A DNA stretch of 15,098 nt from Nitrospira sp. (lineage in GTDB: Bacteria; Nitrospirota; Nitrospiria; Nitrospirales; Nitrospiraceae). The notes below the pieces were generated by a model. The model saw nothing but the letters and a program-made list of their open reading frames with translations, searched no databases and was not told the origin of the DNA. The translations under genes and the position numbers were made by a program. Shown here piece after piece: positions 5,257 through 13,360 of the stretch (positions within the stretch are counted from its first letter, which is position 1; each line of letters opens with the position of its first letter). The DNA lies in the NCBI GenBank assembly GCA_016873525.1, contig VGXD01000016.1, forward strand, positions 1 to 15,098, written 5' to 3'.

Positions 5257-8200
5257 ATGAAAGATGATGGCCCTGCGTTGGACGCCGCTATTCTCCGCAT
5301 CGGGCAAGCGCTAGCCTCCCGGTCAGCCGGTCTCGCGCCAACGGTCTTCGACCATCGCTGGTGGTCCAGCACCCTGCTGGATTGGTGCATGAAAGATGAC
5401 GCCTTCAAGATTCAGCTGTTTCGTTTTATCGATGTCCTCCCCTCCCTCCGTGGCGACGAGCTTGTTGCCAAGCTTGCCGAGGAATATCTTGGCGAGAAGG
5501 CCGCACCGCTTTCCCTCCAGTGGGGTTTGCGAGCCGTCTCGGCGACCAAGCTTGGGGCCCGCCTCAGCGCCAAGTCTCTGCGCCAACAGATTGTGCAGAT
5601 GGCGAAGGTGTTCATTGCCGGGGCGACCATTGACGAAGCGCTGCCGGCACTCTTGCGTCATTGGAAAGAGGGACGCGGTTTCTCCGTCGATTTGCTGGGA
5701 GAGGCCACGGTCAGCGAGAAAGAAGCCGACCAGTACCGCGACCGTTGTCTGGAGGCCCTGACTCGCCTGGGTGCTGCCACGGCCGCCTGGCCCTCGTCTC
5801 CCCTGCTGGAAGAAGATCAGTTCGGACCTCTCCCACGGGTCCACCTGTCGATCAAGTTATCGGCGCTCTCCTCTCATCTGGACCCCATCGATCCCGAAGG
5901 GGCCTATCGGTGCGTGGCCGCCCGTCTCCGCCCGATCCTCGACCAAGCACTGGCGCTTCCGGCTGCCATGACCTTCGATATGGAACAGTCGGAACTAAAA
6001 GACCTGACGTTGGCGATTTTCATGAAGCTGCTTTCCGAAGAAGCCTATCGGCGGTATCCCCATGGCGGCATTGCGATACAGGCCTACCTGAAAGAATCAC
6101 GGAGCGATCTGGAACGTGTGCTGCAATGGGTGCGGCATCGCGGCGCGCCGGTGACGATTCGGCTGGTCAAGGGCGCCTACTGGGATTCCGACATGATTCG
6201 GCATCAACAGCGTGGGTGGCCGGTCCCGGTTTTCAGAAGCAAAGCGGAGACGGATGCGCAATATGAAACCTTGAGCCGGATGCTGATCGAAGGGGCCGAC
6301 TGCGTCAGGCCCGCGTTCGCCACGCACAACCTCCGCAGCCTGGCCCATGCCGAAGCGGCCGCCCAGGCGGTTGGGCTGCCGCCTCATGCCCGTGAATACC
6401 AGATGATCTTTGGCATGGCGGAACCGTTGCAGGCTGCCGTTGCGGAAACCGAACGGCGTGTCCGTATCTATACCCCGATCGGCGAGTTTCTTCCCGGCAT
6501 GGCCTATTTGGTGCGCCGCCTTCTGGAGAATACCTCCAACGAGTCTTTTCTGAGGAAGGAATATGCCGAGTCGCAACCACTGGATGTATTGCTGGCCCCT
6601 CCCCGTCCCCTGATGGAACCGAGGCTGGTTGCAGGGCAGCGAGGAAAGCACACGACCGGCATAGCGGGGCAGCCCAGCACGGGACGCGATCGCGACGAGT
6701 CGTTCGTCAACGAACCTCCGACGGATTTCTCGCAGGCCTCTTCGCGCGAGGCCATGACGGCAGCCCTGGCCTCCGTCAAGGCTCAACTGGGCCGCAGTTT
6801 TTCCACCGCGGTTCCGTCGGACTGCTCAATGTCAGGGCCTGAACTGCGCTCTTTCAACCCCAGCGTGCCGGGCCAAGTGATCGGCCGCTTGCGTGCCTGT
6901 TCTCCGACCGATGTCGCAGGTGCCGTCAAAACCGCTCTGGCGCGGCTCTCCTCATGGGCCGCGACCTCTCCGGACCAGCGGGCTGACATCATGACCGAGG
7001 CTGCGGCAGCCCTTCGCCGCCGCCGTTTCGAGCTGGCCGCATGGGAGATTGTCGAAACGGGGAAACCCTGGCGTGAGGCGGATGCGGATGTGGCGGAGGC
7101 GATCGATTTTTTGGAGTTCTATGCCAAAGACATGCGGCGGCTTGGCCGGCCGGTCCGGTTGGGGCATGAACCGGGCGAACTCAATCACCAGATGGTGGCC
7201 CCGCGAGGGCTGGTTGTGGTGATTGCGCCCTGGAATTTTCCCCTCGCGATTCCTGCCGGAATGGTTGCCGCTGCATTGGTGGCGGGGAATGCCGTGCTGT
7301 TCAAACCTTCGGAGCGGTCGCCGGTGCTGGGACAGCTCTTGGCTGAGGTGTTGGCTGAAGCGGGACTTCCGGAGGGCGTGTTGCACTGTCTGCCTGGCGG
7401 ACCGGACCTTGGGGAGGCCTTGGTGGCTCAGCCGGAAATTGCGATGGTGGCCTTTACCGGATCCAAAGAGGTCGGACTCAAAATCCTTGCTCAAGCCTCG
7501 CGAGTGGAGCCGGGTCAGCGCAAGATTAAACACGTCATTGCGGAGATGGGCGGGAAAAACGCCATCATCGTGGACGAGACCGCAGATTTGGATGAGGCGG
7601 TGACGGGGGTTATGGCCTCCTTCACCGGCTACCAAGGCCAGAAATGCTCGGCCTGTTCGCGGGTCATCGTGCACGAGGCCGTCCACGACGTGTTTCTCCA
7701 GCGTTTGGTGGATGCCGTGTCGAGTCTTCGGATCGGCAATCCGGAGGACCCCGGCGTCCAGATGGGCCCGCTGATCGACGCCCGCGCACAGGAGAAGGTG
7801 CGGGCCTATATCGAAATCGGGAAGCGAGAGGGGCGGCTTGTGTTGGAGCGGCAGGTCGAAGGAGAGGGCTGCTTTGTGGAGCCGGCTATCTTTGCCGAGA
7901 TCAAGCCTCGGCACCGGCTGGCGCAAGAGGAAATTTTCGGGCCGGTCTTGGCGGTCATGAAGGCGCGGGACCTGACTGAGGCGCTTGCCGTGGCAAACGA
8001 TTCGAGCTATGCCCTGACGGGCGGGCTCTATTCACGGAGCCCCGCCAATATCCTGGCCGCACGCAACGGATTCGACGTGGGGAACCTCTACATCAACCGT
8101 CCCATCACCGGGGCCTTGGTCGGCCTGCAGCCGTTTGGCGGTCATCGCTTGTCCGGGCTCGGCACGAAGGCCGGCGGGGAAGGCTACCTGGGCCAGTTCA

Positions 8201-8259
8201 TGGTGCGGCGCGTCGTCAGCGAAAATACCCTTCGCCATGGGTTCGCACCGGCCGAGTGA
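5257..8259 (+). CDS. putA: Bifunctional proline dehydrogenase / L-glutamate-gamma-semialdehyde dehydrogenase
   Basis: PutA oxidises proline to glutamate in two steps, using FAD then NAD+. The 1000-residue product has a proline dehydrogenase domain (about 1-440) with MTFDMEQSE (238-246), IRLVKGAYW (Lys305) and the substrate-binding RRLLEN (Arg420, Arg421, Glu424). After a low-complexity linker (about 445-510) comes an aldehyde dehydrogenase domain with PWNF (658-661), FTGSKEVG (733-740), general base Glu763 in EMGGKN, nucleophile Cys797 in GQKCSA, and EIFGP (892-896). Length fits the short PutA class, without the ribbon-helix-helix repressor domain of the E. coli protein. The start ATG has only a modest TAGG upstream. 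Divergent from the desaturase; its last 75 codons overlap an opposing frame. Confidence 0.97.
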   Translation: MKDDGPALDAAILRIGQALASRSAGLAPTVFDHRWWSSTLLDWCMKDDAFKIQLFRFIDVLPSLRGDELVAKLAEEYLGEKAAPLSLQWGLRAVSATKLGARLSAKSLRQQIVQMAKVFIAGATIDEALPALLRHWKEGRGFSVDLLGEATVSEKEADQYRDRCLEALTRLGAATAAWPSSPLLEEDQFGPLPRVHLSIKLSALSSHLDPIDPEGAYRCVAARLRPILDQALALPAAMTFDMEQSELKDLTLAIFMKLLSEEAYRRYPHGGIAIQAYLKESRSDLERVLQWVRHRGAPVTIRLVKGAYWDSDMIRHQQRGWPVPVFRSKAETDAQYETLSRMLIEGADCVRPAFATHNLRSLAHAEAAAQAVGLPPHAREYQMIFGMAEPLQAAVAETERRVRIYTPIGEFLPGMAYLVRRLLENTSNESFLRKEYAESQPLDVLLAPPRPLMEPRLVAGQRGKHTTGIAGQPSTGRDRDESFVNEPPTDFSQASSREAMTAALASVKAQLGRSFSTAVPSDCSMSGPELRSFNPSVPGQVIGRLRACSPTDVAGAVKTALARLSSWAATSPDQRADIMTEAAAALRRRRFELAAWEIVETGKPWREADADVAEAIDFLEFYAKDMRRLGRPVRLGHEPGELNHQMVAPRGLVVVIAPWNFPLAIPAGMVAAALVAGNAVLFKPSERSPVLGQLLAEVLAEAGLPEGVLHCLPGGPDLGEALVAQPEIAMVAFTGSKEVGLKILAQASRVEPGQRKIKHVIAEMGGKNAIIVDETADLDEAVTGVMASFTGYQGQKCSACSRVIVHEAVHDVFLQRLVDAVSSLRIGNPEDPGVQMGPLIDARAQEKVRAYIEIGKREGRLVLERQVEGEGCFVEPAIFAEIKPRHRLAQEEIFGPVLAVMKARDLTEALAVANDSSYALTGGLYSRSPANILAARNGFDVGNLYINRPITGALVGLQPFGGHRLSGLGTKAGGEGYLGQFMVRRVVSENTLRHGFAPAE

Positions 8260-9051
8260 GGCCGTCGGCCGTTTGATGTGCGCTTCTTCCAGCTCCTCCG
8301 TGATCTCCGTGATCAACCCGCGACCGGATTTCATCGGAGGCAGTTCTTGCCGTTCGATGTATTTCACGAGCCCCACGCCTCGGGCGAACCAGGCCGTCAT
8401 CACGTCCGTGCCGAGGACCGTCTGGTTGAGGTTCGTGAGCCGAATCCGCATCGTCATCCGCGCCTCAATCCGAAGGGCATCCCGGTACGTGCCTGCCGGC
8501 ACCTGGAGGGTTTCCAGGCCGATCAGCGTGACCGTGGATTCCACGTCGGTCGGTTCGTCCTTTTCGTCGCCGTCCAAGTCCGTGCCGAGGGTCAGCCCCT
8601 TGCGATTCAACTGTTGAAACGACGAGGACAGGACCAAGGGAAACCGGACAATCTGGTAAGGCACCAGCTGTTTTTCAAGCGGCGTTCCAGGCTGGGAGCC
8701 GTAATAGACGATGCCGGCCGCATCCCGGCGATAATAGCTGTCGGAGGGGCCGTGGTTGCCGGGGTTCGTGTCATGGAAGACCTTGACCGTCACGCCCTTC
8801 ACCGTTTCCGTGCCTTGCACGGCGGAGACATTTTCAAATTCATTCCCGGCGATGGTTTGCAGGGGGCTCTCGACGACCTGGCCGCGATACCGCCACCGGT
8901 TTCCCTGCGTGTCAGGAAAGTATTCTTCGGAACGAACGATCGTTTCGGCGACCGGATCGGCTGAAGCCGGTCTCTCGCCGAACAGACCTAAAAAGGACGC
9001 CAGCAGCGCCGACAAGAATCCGATGCTCATCCTGATCGAATGCCGTTGCAT
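8032..9051 (-). CDS. Exported protein of unknown function, with 3' end antisense to putA
   Basis: The 339-residue frame starts at ATG 9051, with GGAGA eight bases upstream. It opens with a signal peptide: basic MQRHSIR, a hydrophobic stretch (about 8-24) and a signal peptidase I site after ASA (residue 31). The mature part looks beta-rich, with YFPDTQGNRWRYRG near its start and LQVPAGTYRDALRI later; this layout recurs in unassigned secreted bacterial proteins, but I cannot name a family. There is no lipobox cysteine. The likely globular part ends near residue 255 (ITEITEEL). From residue 265 the frame is exactly opposite the final 75 codons of putA, in codon register, and the tail is Gly/Pro/Ala-rich. 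That tail may be accidental, following loss of an earlier stop. Confidence 0.7.
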   Translation of the reverse strand: MQRHSIRMSIGFLSALLASFLGLFGERPASADPVAETIVRSEEYFPDTQGNRWRYRGQVVESPLQTIAGNEFENVSAVQGTETVKGVTVKVFHDTNPGNHGPSDSYYRRDAAGIVYYGSQPGTPLEKQLVPYQIVRFPLVLSSSFQQLNRKGLTLGTDLDGDEKDEPTDVESTVTLIGLETLQVPAGTYRDALRIEARMTMRIRLTNLNQTVLGTDVMTAWFARGVGLVKYIERQELPPMKSGRGLITEITEELEEAHIKRPTASLGRCEPMAKGIFADDAPHHELAQVAFPAGLRAEPGQAMTAKRLQADQGPGDGTVDVEVPHVESVACGQDIGGAP

Positions 9052-9145
9052 AACCCGTCTCCGTCGATGGATAGGGAAGGCACCGTAGCATAAGTCCTTC
9101 CGGAGCGGCAAGGCTGGAGGCCGTGGGCTGGCGCTGTCCCGCGGC

Positions 9146-9175
9146 TTGTCTTTCCAGTCAGGAATTCGGGATAAT
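9146..9175 (+). promoter_or_regulatory. Candidate promoter for the SDR-bioD pair
   Basis: TTGTCT (9146-9151) is 18 bp from GATAAT (9170-9175), a five-of-six -10. A start near 9182 would exclude the ATG at 9174 as initiator and leave a short leader before the ATG at 9192. Confidence 0.4.
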
Positions 9176-9191
9176 GCGCCAGCGAGGTTCC

Positions 9192-9974
9192 ATGCCACCA
9201 TCGGTCTTGTCGAATGCCCGGCCTGCACCTTCTCGGGATGCGGCCTCCCCGTCCACGGTTCTGGTCACAGGCGGTTCGCGTGGCATCGGCCGCGCAATCT
9301 GCCTGGAGTTTGGGCGGGCCGGTTGGCGTGTAGGGGTCCACTATCGAGGCCGTCAGGCTGAGGCCGAGCGTACCGCCGCTCTCATCAAGGATTGCGGTGG
9401 CGAAGCCGTCCTGTGCCGCGCCGATATTCGGGACGCGGAGCAAGTGCGCGCGATGGTCAGGGACTTGGCGGTCCGTTGGGGGCGGCTGGATGTGGCCGTC
9501 TGCAATGCCGGGGAAGCTGCCAGCGGGCTGGTGCTCAAGCTCAGTGCGGAGCAATGGGCGGCTGCGATCGAGACGAACCTCACGGGCGCGTTTCACTGCC
9601 TGCAAGCAATCGGCTCAGTCATGTCGGAACAACAAGCCGGGTCGGTGGTGGTGGTGGCCTCCTTCGCCGGTCTCCAGGGCGATGCCGGCCAATCCGCTTA
9701 CGCCGCTTCCAAGGCTGGTCTTATGGGCTTGGTCAAGACTGCCGCCAGGGAATGGGGCAGCCGCCATGTCAGGGTCAACGCCATCTGTCCCGGTTGGCAA
9801 CGGACCGACCTGTCGGGAACGTCGATGCCGGAAGATGCGGCCGCGAGCGGCCATGTCTTGGGAGATTTCGTGGAGATGGAATCCGTTGCCAAGTCGGTGT
9901 ATCACCTGGCTCTGGCGCAAGGCGCCTCGGGACAGGTCTGGAACCTGGATAGCCGCATTCTTGCAAGCATCTGA
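9192..9974 (+). CDS. Short-chain dehydrogenase/reductase, FabG-like
   Basis: A classical SDR of 260 residues, NAD(P)H-dependent. It shows the cofactor motif TGGSRGIG (26-33), NAG (105-107), and the catalytic set Asn129, Ser157, Tyr170 and Lys174 (YAASK). The VNAICPGW stretch follows as usual. Closest in character to 3-oxoacyl-ACP reductases. I chose ATG 9192, with GAGG four bases upstream, over GTG 9123 and ATG 9174; the extra residues carry no SDR feature, and a promoter -10 overlaps 9174. It lies 59 bp upstream of bioD on the same strand, so a role in making or reducing the pimeloyl-type acyl chain for biotin is possible. A general fatty-acid or unrelated ketoreductase role is equally compatible with the sequence. 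Confidence 0.88.
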   Translation: MPPSVLSNARPAPSRDAASPSTVLVTGGSRGIGRAICLEFGRAGWRVGVHYRGRQAEAERTAALIKDCGGEAVLCRADIRDAEQVRAMVRDLAVRWGRLDVAVCNAGEAASGLVLKLSAEQWAAAIETNLTGAFHCLQAIGSVMSEQQAGSVVVVASFAGLQGDAGQSAYAASKAGLMGLVKTAAREWGSRHVRVNAICPGWQRTDLSGTSMPEDAAASGHVLGDFVEMESVAKSVYHLALAQGASGQVWNLDSRILASI

Positions 9975-10033
9975 GGATGCCTGCTGAGGAATCCTGACGT
10001 CGCGATCCTTCAACCGCACAAGCAGGTCTTGCA

Positions 10034-10849
10034 TTGCCCTCAGACCAAAGCCCCATCGTGTCAGCCAAGGCCATTCAGGGATGTTTTGTCACGGGGACCG
10101 ATACCGGCGTCGGGAAGACCTTGGTCATCGCTGCCCTTGCCCATTATCTTCGGCAACAGGGCCTGGATGTGGGCGTGATGAAGCCGATTGAAACAGGCTG
10201 TGAGCCAGGCGGCTCTGCTCTCTCCGATGGCGCCGATGGCGCGCGCTTGCAAGTCGGCATCGGCAACCATGATCCGAGTCACCTCGTCACCCCCTACCGA
10301 TTCCCCGACCCCCTCGCGCCGCTTGCTGCGGCAGAACGAGCCGGTATGACGATCCAGCCGGATCGTATCGTGACCGCCTTCAAGGAGCTTGCGGCCCGGC
10401 ACCGCTGTCTGCTGGTCGAGGGAGTCGGAGGCGTGATGGTGCCGATTGCAGAGGGATTCGATGTGAGGGACCTGATCGCCAGGCTCGGTCTGCCCGTGTT
10501 GATTGTCGGCCGTGCCGCACTCGGCGGCGTCAACCATGCCTTGCTGACGGTTGAGGCCTTGCAGCAACGCGGGATCCCCGTTTTGGCGATCCTCTTGAAT
10601 CGGCCCGCCGGAGCCCGCGCGTCAACCCATGGACGGCTTCAGGAGGAATCGACGGCTGCGCTGCTGCGCAAGCGACACGACATCCCTCTCTTGGGTCCTC
10701 TCCGGCACGAACCCCTGCTCGAGCAGGACTGGACTCAAGGGGTGACCCGCATCGCCGCCGATCCGGTCATTCGGGAACTAGCCGGTCTGGTTACGGCAGC
10801 CGGGAGATACAGCTCCGGACCGCGCTCCCTACGTCAGGGGCCCCGATGA
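10034..10849 (+). CDS. bioD: Dethiobiotin synthetase (ATP-dependent)
   Basis: BioD closes the ureido ring of dethiobiotin from diaminopelargonic acid, CO2 and ATP, the step before BioB. The product has the P-loop GTDTGVGKT (21-29), the substrate motif MKPIETG (about 49-55), LVEGVGGVMVPI (about 131-142) and LNRPAG near 193. At 271 residues it is longer than the usual 220-240, with short extensions at both ends. The start is TTG at 10034, supported by GCAGG about eight bases upstream; a GTG at 10058 lacks a site. Likely co-transcribed with the SDR. Its last 59 bp overlap the 3' end of thiE on the other strand, so its C-terminal tail is encoded within an opposing gene. Confidence 0.93.
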   Translation: MPSDQSPIVSAKAIQGCFVTGTDTGVGKTLVIAALAHYLRQQGLDVGVMKPIETGCEPGGSALSDGADGARLQVGIGNHDPSHLVTPYRFPDPLAPLAAAERAGMTIQPDRIVTAFKELAARHRCLLVEGVGGVMVPIAEGFDVRDLIARLGLPVLIVGRAALGGVNHALLTVEALQQRGIPVLAILLNRPAGARASTHGRLQEESTAALLRKRHDIPLLGPLRHEPLLEQDWTQGVTRIAADPVIRELAGLVTAAGRYSSGPRSLRQGPR

Positions 10850-11441
10850 TTGCGGAAATAACGGCGACCCCGTCGGCTCCGGCTGCCAAGACGGGGGCGA
10901 TGCGGTCGGCGGTTATCCCGCCGATGGCAAAGACCGGCAGTTGCGTCAGCCGGCGGATCCGTTTCAGCCCATCGATGCCCACCACCGGTTCATGGTCTCG
11001 TTTGCTGCCGGTCTGAAAGATCGGTCCAAAACCGATGTAGTCGGCTCCCCCGGCCATGGCCTGGATGACGTCGGCCTCGCAATGCGTCGATAACCCGACG
11101 ATCTTCTCCGGTCCCAGAATCGTCCTGGCCAAAGCCAGGGGCATGTCGTCCTGGCCAAGGTGGACTCCGTCCGCATCGACGGCCAGGGCCAGATCGCAGC
11201 GGTCATTGACGAAGAAGAGGGCCCCGGCTTCGGCGGCGGCCCGGCGGAGTCCGAGGGCCCGGCGATACGCCTCGGAAGCCGAAGCGGTCTTGTCGCGATA
11301 TTGAAACAGCCTGACGCCGGCTTCGGCCGCGGCAGTCAAGACCTCCAAGAGCGGGCGTCCCTGGCCAGCCTGCTGGTCCAGAATGAGGTAGAGTCCTTTG
11401 AGGGACTCCTGTCGATTGGCGTGGAGCGGCACCGGTCTCAA
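10791..11441 (-). CDS. thiE: Thiamine-phosphate synthase
   Basis: ThiE joins the thiazole and pyrimidine phosphates to give thiamine monophosphate. The 216-residue TIM-barrel protein shows QYRDK (47-51), ND (79-80), VHLGQDD (93-99), STH (118-120), ADYIGFGPIF (133-142), FAIGGI (171-176) and VISAI (194-198), covering the pyrimidine-, Mg- and phosphate-binding loops. The frame opens with TTG at 11441, which overlaps the accC stop as TTGA; no good ribosome binding site precedes it, so initiation by coupling to accC is likely. A GTG nine bases downstream is an alternative. It is the last gene of the leftward operon and converges on bioD with a 59-bp overlap. No thiamine riboswitch is visible upstream, so expression probably follows the acc genes. 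Confidence 0.95.
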   Translation of the reverse strand: MRPVPLHANRQESLKGLYLILDQQAGQGRPLLEVLTAAAEAGVRLFQYRDKTASASEAYRRALGLRRAAAEAGALFFVNDRCDLALAVDADGVHLGQDDMPLALARTILGPEKIVGLSTHCEADVIQAMAGGADYIGFGPIFQTGSKRDHEPVVGIDGLKRIRRLTQLPVFAIGGITADRIAPVLAAGADGVAVISAIIGAPDVGSAVRSCISRLP

Positions 11442-12787
11442 GCTGCGTGGTTGGCGAGAAAGCGTTCGAGAAAGCCGGTGGAGATCCGGCCTTTTTGAAA
11501 CTCCGCATCGTTGAAAATGCGGCGGTGCAGCGGGATGGTGGTTTTAATGCCTTCGATGACGAATTCGTCGAGGGCGCGGCGCATCCGGGCCATGGCCTCT
11601 TCGCGGTTTTGGCCGTGCGTGATGAGCTTCGCAATCAGCGAATCGTAGTGCGGCACCACGGTGCTGTTGAGTTGCATGGCTGAGTCCACGCGGACCCCGA
11701 ACCCGCCGGGTTGATGGTAGCGCGTCACGAGGCCGGGACAGGGGGTGAATTTGTCCGGACATTCGGCGTTGATCCGGCACTCGAAGCTGTGCCCCGTGAT
11801 CCGGATGTCTTGCTGCCGGAAGGCCAGCGGGAGGCCCGCGGCGATGCGGATTTGTTCCTTGATGAGGTCGATCCCCGTCACCATTTCCGTCACCGGGTGT
11901 TCCACCTGGATGCGGGCGTTTACTTCCATGAAGTAAAAATTCTGATCCTTGTCCAGCAAGAACTCGACCGTGCCGGCGTTGCGATAATGGGCGGCCTTGA
12001 CCGCATCGACCGCCACCTTCCCGATTTCGCGCCGCAGCCGTTCATCCACGGCCGGCGACGGGGTCTCTTCCACCAGCTTTTGGTAGCGCCGCTGAATGGA
12101 GCAGTCCCGCTCGCCCAGGAACACCACCCGCCCACGTTCGTCGGCCAGGACCTGCACCTCGATGTGGCGCGGTTCGATGAAATAGCGTTCTAGGTAGACC
12201 CCGTCGTTTCCAAAGGTGGATTTGGCTTCGGCCTGGGCGGCTTGGAAGGCTCGGAAGAGGTCGTCCTCCTTGTTGACCACCCGCATGCCGCGACCGCCGC
12301 CGCCGGCGGAGGCTTTGATGATGACCGGGAACCCGATTTTGCGCGCGGCCTCCAGGGCCTCGCTCTCGTTCCGCAGTTCTCCCTGGCTGCCGGGCATGAC
12401 CGGGATGCCGCGCCGAATCATGATTTCGCGCGCCTTGGCCTTGTCCCCCATGGCGGCGATGTTCTCGGAGGTGGGGCCGATGAACTTGATGCCGACGGAT
12501 TCGCAGACCTCCGCAAAGTGGGCGTTTTCAGCCAGAAATCCATAACCCGGATGGATCGCATCCGCGCCGGTGATCTCGGCGGCACTTAAGACGTTGGGGA
12601 TGTTTCGGTAGCTGAGGGCGCCGTCGGCCGGGCCGACGCAGATGTGTTCGTCCGCCGTGCGGACGTGCAGGGACTGGGTATCCACGTCGGAGTGGATCGC
12701 GACGGTCTTGATGCCGAGCTCTTTGCAAGCCCGGATGACCCGGAGCGCGATCTCCCCGCGATTAGCGATCAGCACTTTCTTGAACAC
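11438..12787 (-). CDS. accC: Acetyl-CoA carboxylase, biotin carboxylase subunit
   Basis: AccC carboxylates the biotin on AccB with bicarbonate and ATP, the first half of malonyl-CoA synthesis. The 449-residue product is full length: N-terminal ANRGEIALR (8-16), HPGYGFLAEN (79-88), the ATP-grasp glycine loop KASAGGGGRGM (158-168), and MEVNARIQVEHPVTE (287-301) with metal and catalytic Glu288, Asn290, Arg292 and Glu296. The start is GTG at 12787 with AGGAG seven bases upstream. It lies 24 bp after accB. Homologous subunits serve pyruvate or other acyl-CoA carboxylases, but the pairing with a short AccB and efp favours acetyl-CoA carboxylase. The carboxyltransferase genes accA and accD are not in the window. 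Confidence 0.97.
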   Translation of the reverse strand: MFKKVLIANRGEIALRVIRACKELGIKTVAIHSDVDTQSLHVRTADEHICVGPADGALSYRNIPNVLSAAEITGADAIHPGYGFLAENAHFAEVCESVGIKFIGPTSENIAAMGDKAKAREIMIRRGIPVMPGSQGELRNESEALEAARKIGFPVIIKASAGGGGRGMRVVNKEDDLFRAFQAAQAEAKSTFGNDGVYLERYFIEPRHIEVQVLADERGRVVFLGERDCSIQRRYQKLVEETPSPAVDERLRREIGKVAVDAVKAAHYRNAGTVEFLLDKDQNFYFMEVNARIQVEHPVTEMVTGIDLIKEQIRIAAGLPLAFRQQDIRITGHSFECRINAECPDKFTPCPGLVTRYHQPGGFGVRVDSAMQLNSTVVPHYDSLIAKLITHGQNREEAMARMRRALDEFVIEGIKTTIPLHRRIFNDAEFQKGRISTGFLERFLANHAA

Positions 12788-12811
12788 CGGCTGACTCCTG
12801 GATGGGGGCGA

Positions 12812-13360
12812 TCAGCCCGCGGACTCGGGATCGAGCAAGAATAACGGCTGGCCGTACTCCACAGGCTTGGTGCTTTCAGCCAGGATTTTAACGATCCGGC
12901 CATCCATCTCCGACTCGATCTCGTTCATCAACTTCATGGCTTCCACAATGCACAAGACCTGGCCTTTTTTCACCAGGTCGCCCTCTTCGACATAGGCATC
13001 GGCGTCCGGAGAGGGGGAGCGGTAAAAGGTGCCGACGATGGGAGAGGCGATGGTCACTTTCCCGGAGGTGTCGTTCGGGGCGGGAGCCGTGCGCGATTCG
13101 AGCGGGGCCTCCGCTGAGGCGGGCGCGCTGTCCATGGCGACCACCATGGGGCTCGCGCTCCCTTCCCGCCGAAGCCGGATGCGAAAGCCTTCGCATTCCC
13201 ACTCCAACTCGGCGAGGCCATGCCGCTTCAGCAAGTCCACCAAGTGAGGAATGTCGGCACGGAGATCGCCGCTTAGGCCGTTCGAGCCGGCGCGTGCCGG
13301 CAGGGTGACGGTCGGACGGCGGGTTTTCTTTGAGCGGGCACGCTTACGGGATGGGCTCAC
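12812..13360 (-). CDS. accB: Biotin carboxyl carrier protein of acetyl-CoA carboxylase
   Basis: AccB carries biotin between AccC and the carboxyltransferase. The C-terminal biotinyl domain (about 101-178) has the attachment motif EAMKLMNEI with Lys143, and the preceding SPIVGTFYRSPSPDA segment typical of the bacterial subunit. An Ala/Pro/Ser-rich linker (about 68-100) links it to the N-terminal helical region (about 32-65, DLRADIPHLVDLLKRHG). The first 30 residues are an unusual basic extension, SPSRKRARSKKTRR and beyond. The start is GTG at 13360, which overlaps the efp stop as GTGA; GGAG lies about nine bases upstream. The extension could be real or the start could be at a rarer codon downstream, but I see no better one. 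Confidence 0.95.
   Translation of the reverse strand: MSPSRKRARSKKTRRPTVTLPARAGSNGLSGDLRADIPHLVDLLKRHGLAELEWECEGFRIRLRREGSASPMVVAMDSAPASAEAPLESRTAPAPNDTSGKVTIASPIVGTFYRSPSPDADAYVEEGDLVKKGQVLCIVEAMKLMNEIESEMDGRIVKILAESTKPVEYGQPLFLLDPESAG

Noticed and set aside
6952..7926. 324-residue minus-strand ORF inside putA
   Set aside because: His/Arg/Pro-rich shadow frame opposite the conserved aldehyde dehydrogenase domain; no family features.
9123..9191. N-terminal extension of the SDR from GTG 9123 or ATG 9174
   Set aside because: No SDR feature in the extension, weaker ribosome binding sites, and a likely promoter -10 overlaps 9174.
11442..11500. TPP riboswitch upstream of thiE
   Set aside because: The region is accC coding sequence and lacks the CUGAGA/ACCUGAUC-type aptamer core in the right orientation and spacing.
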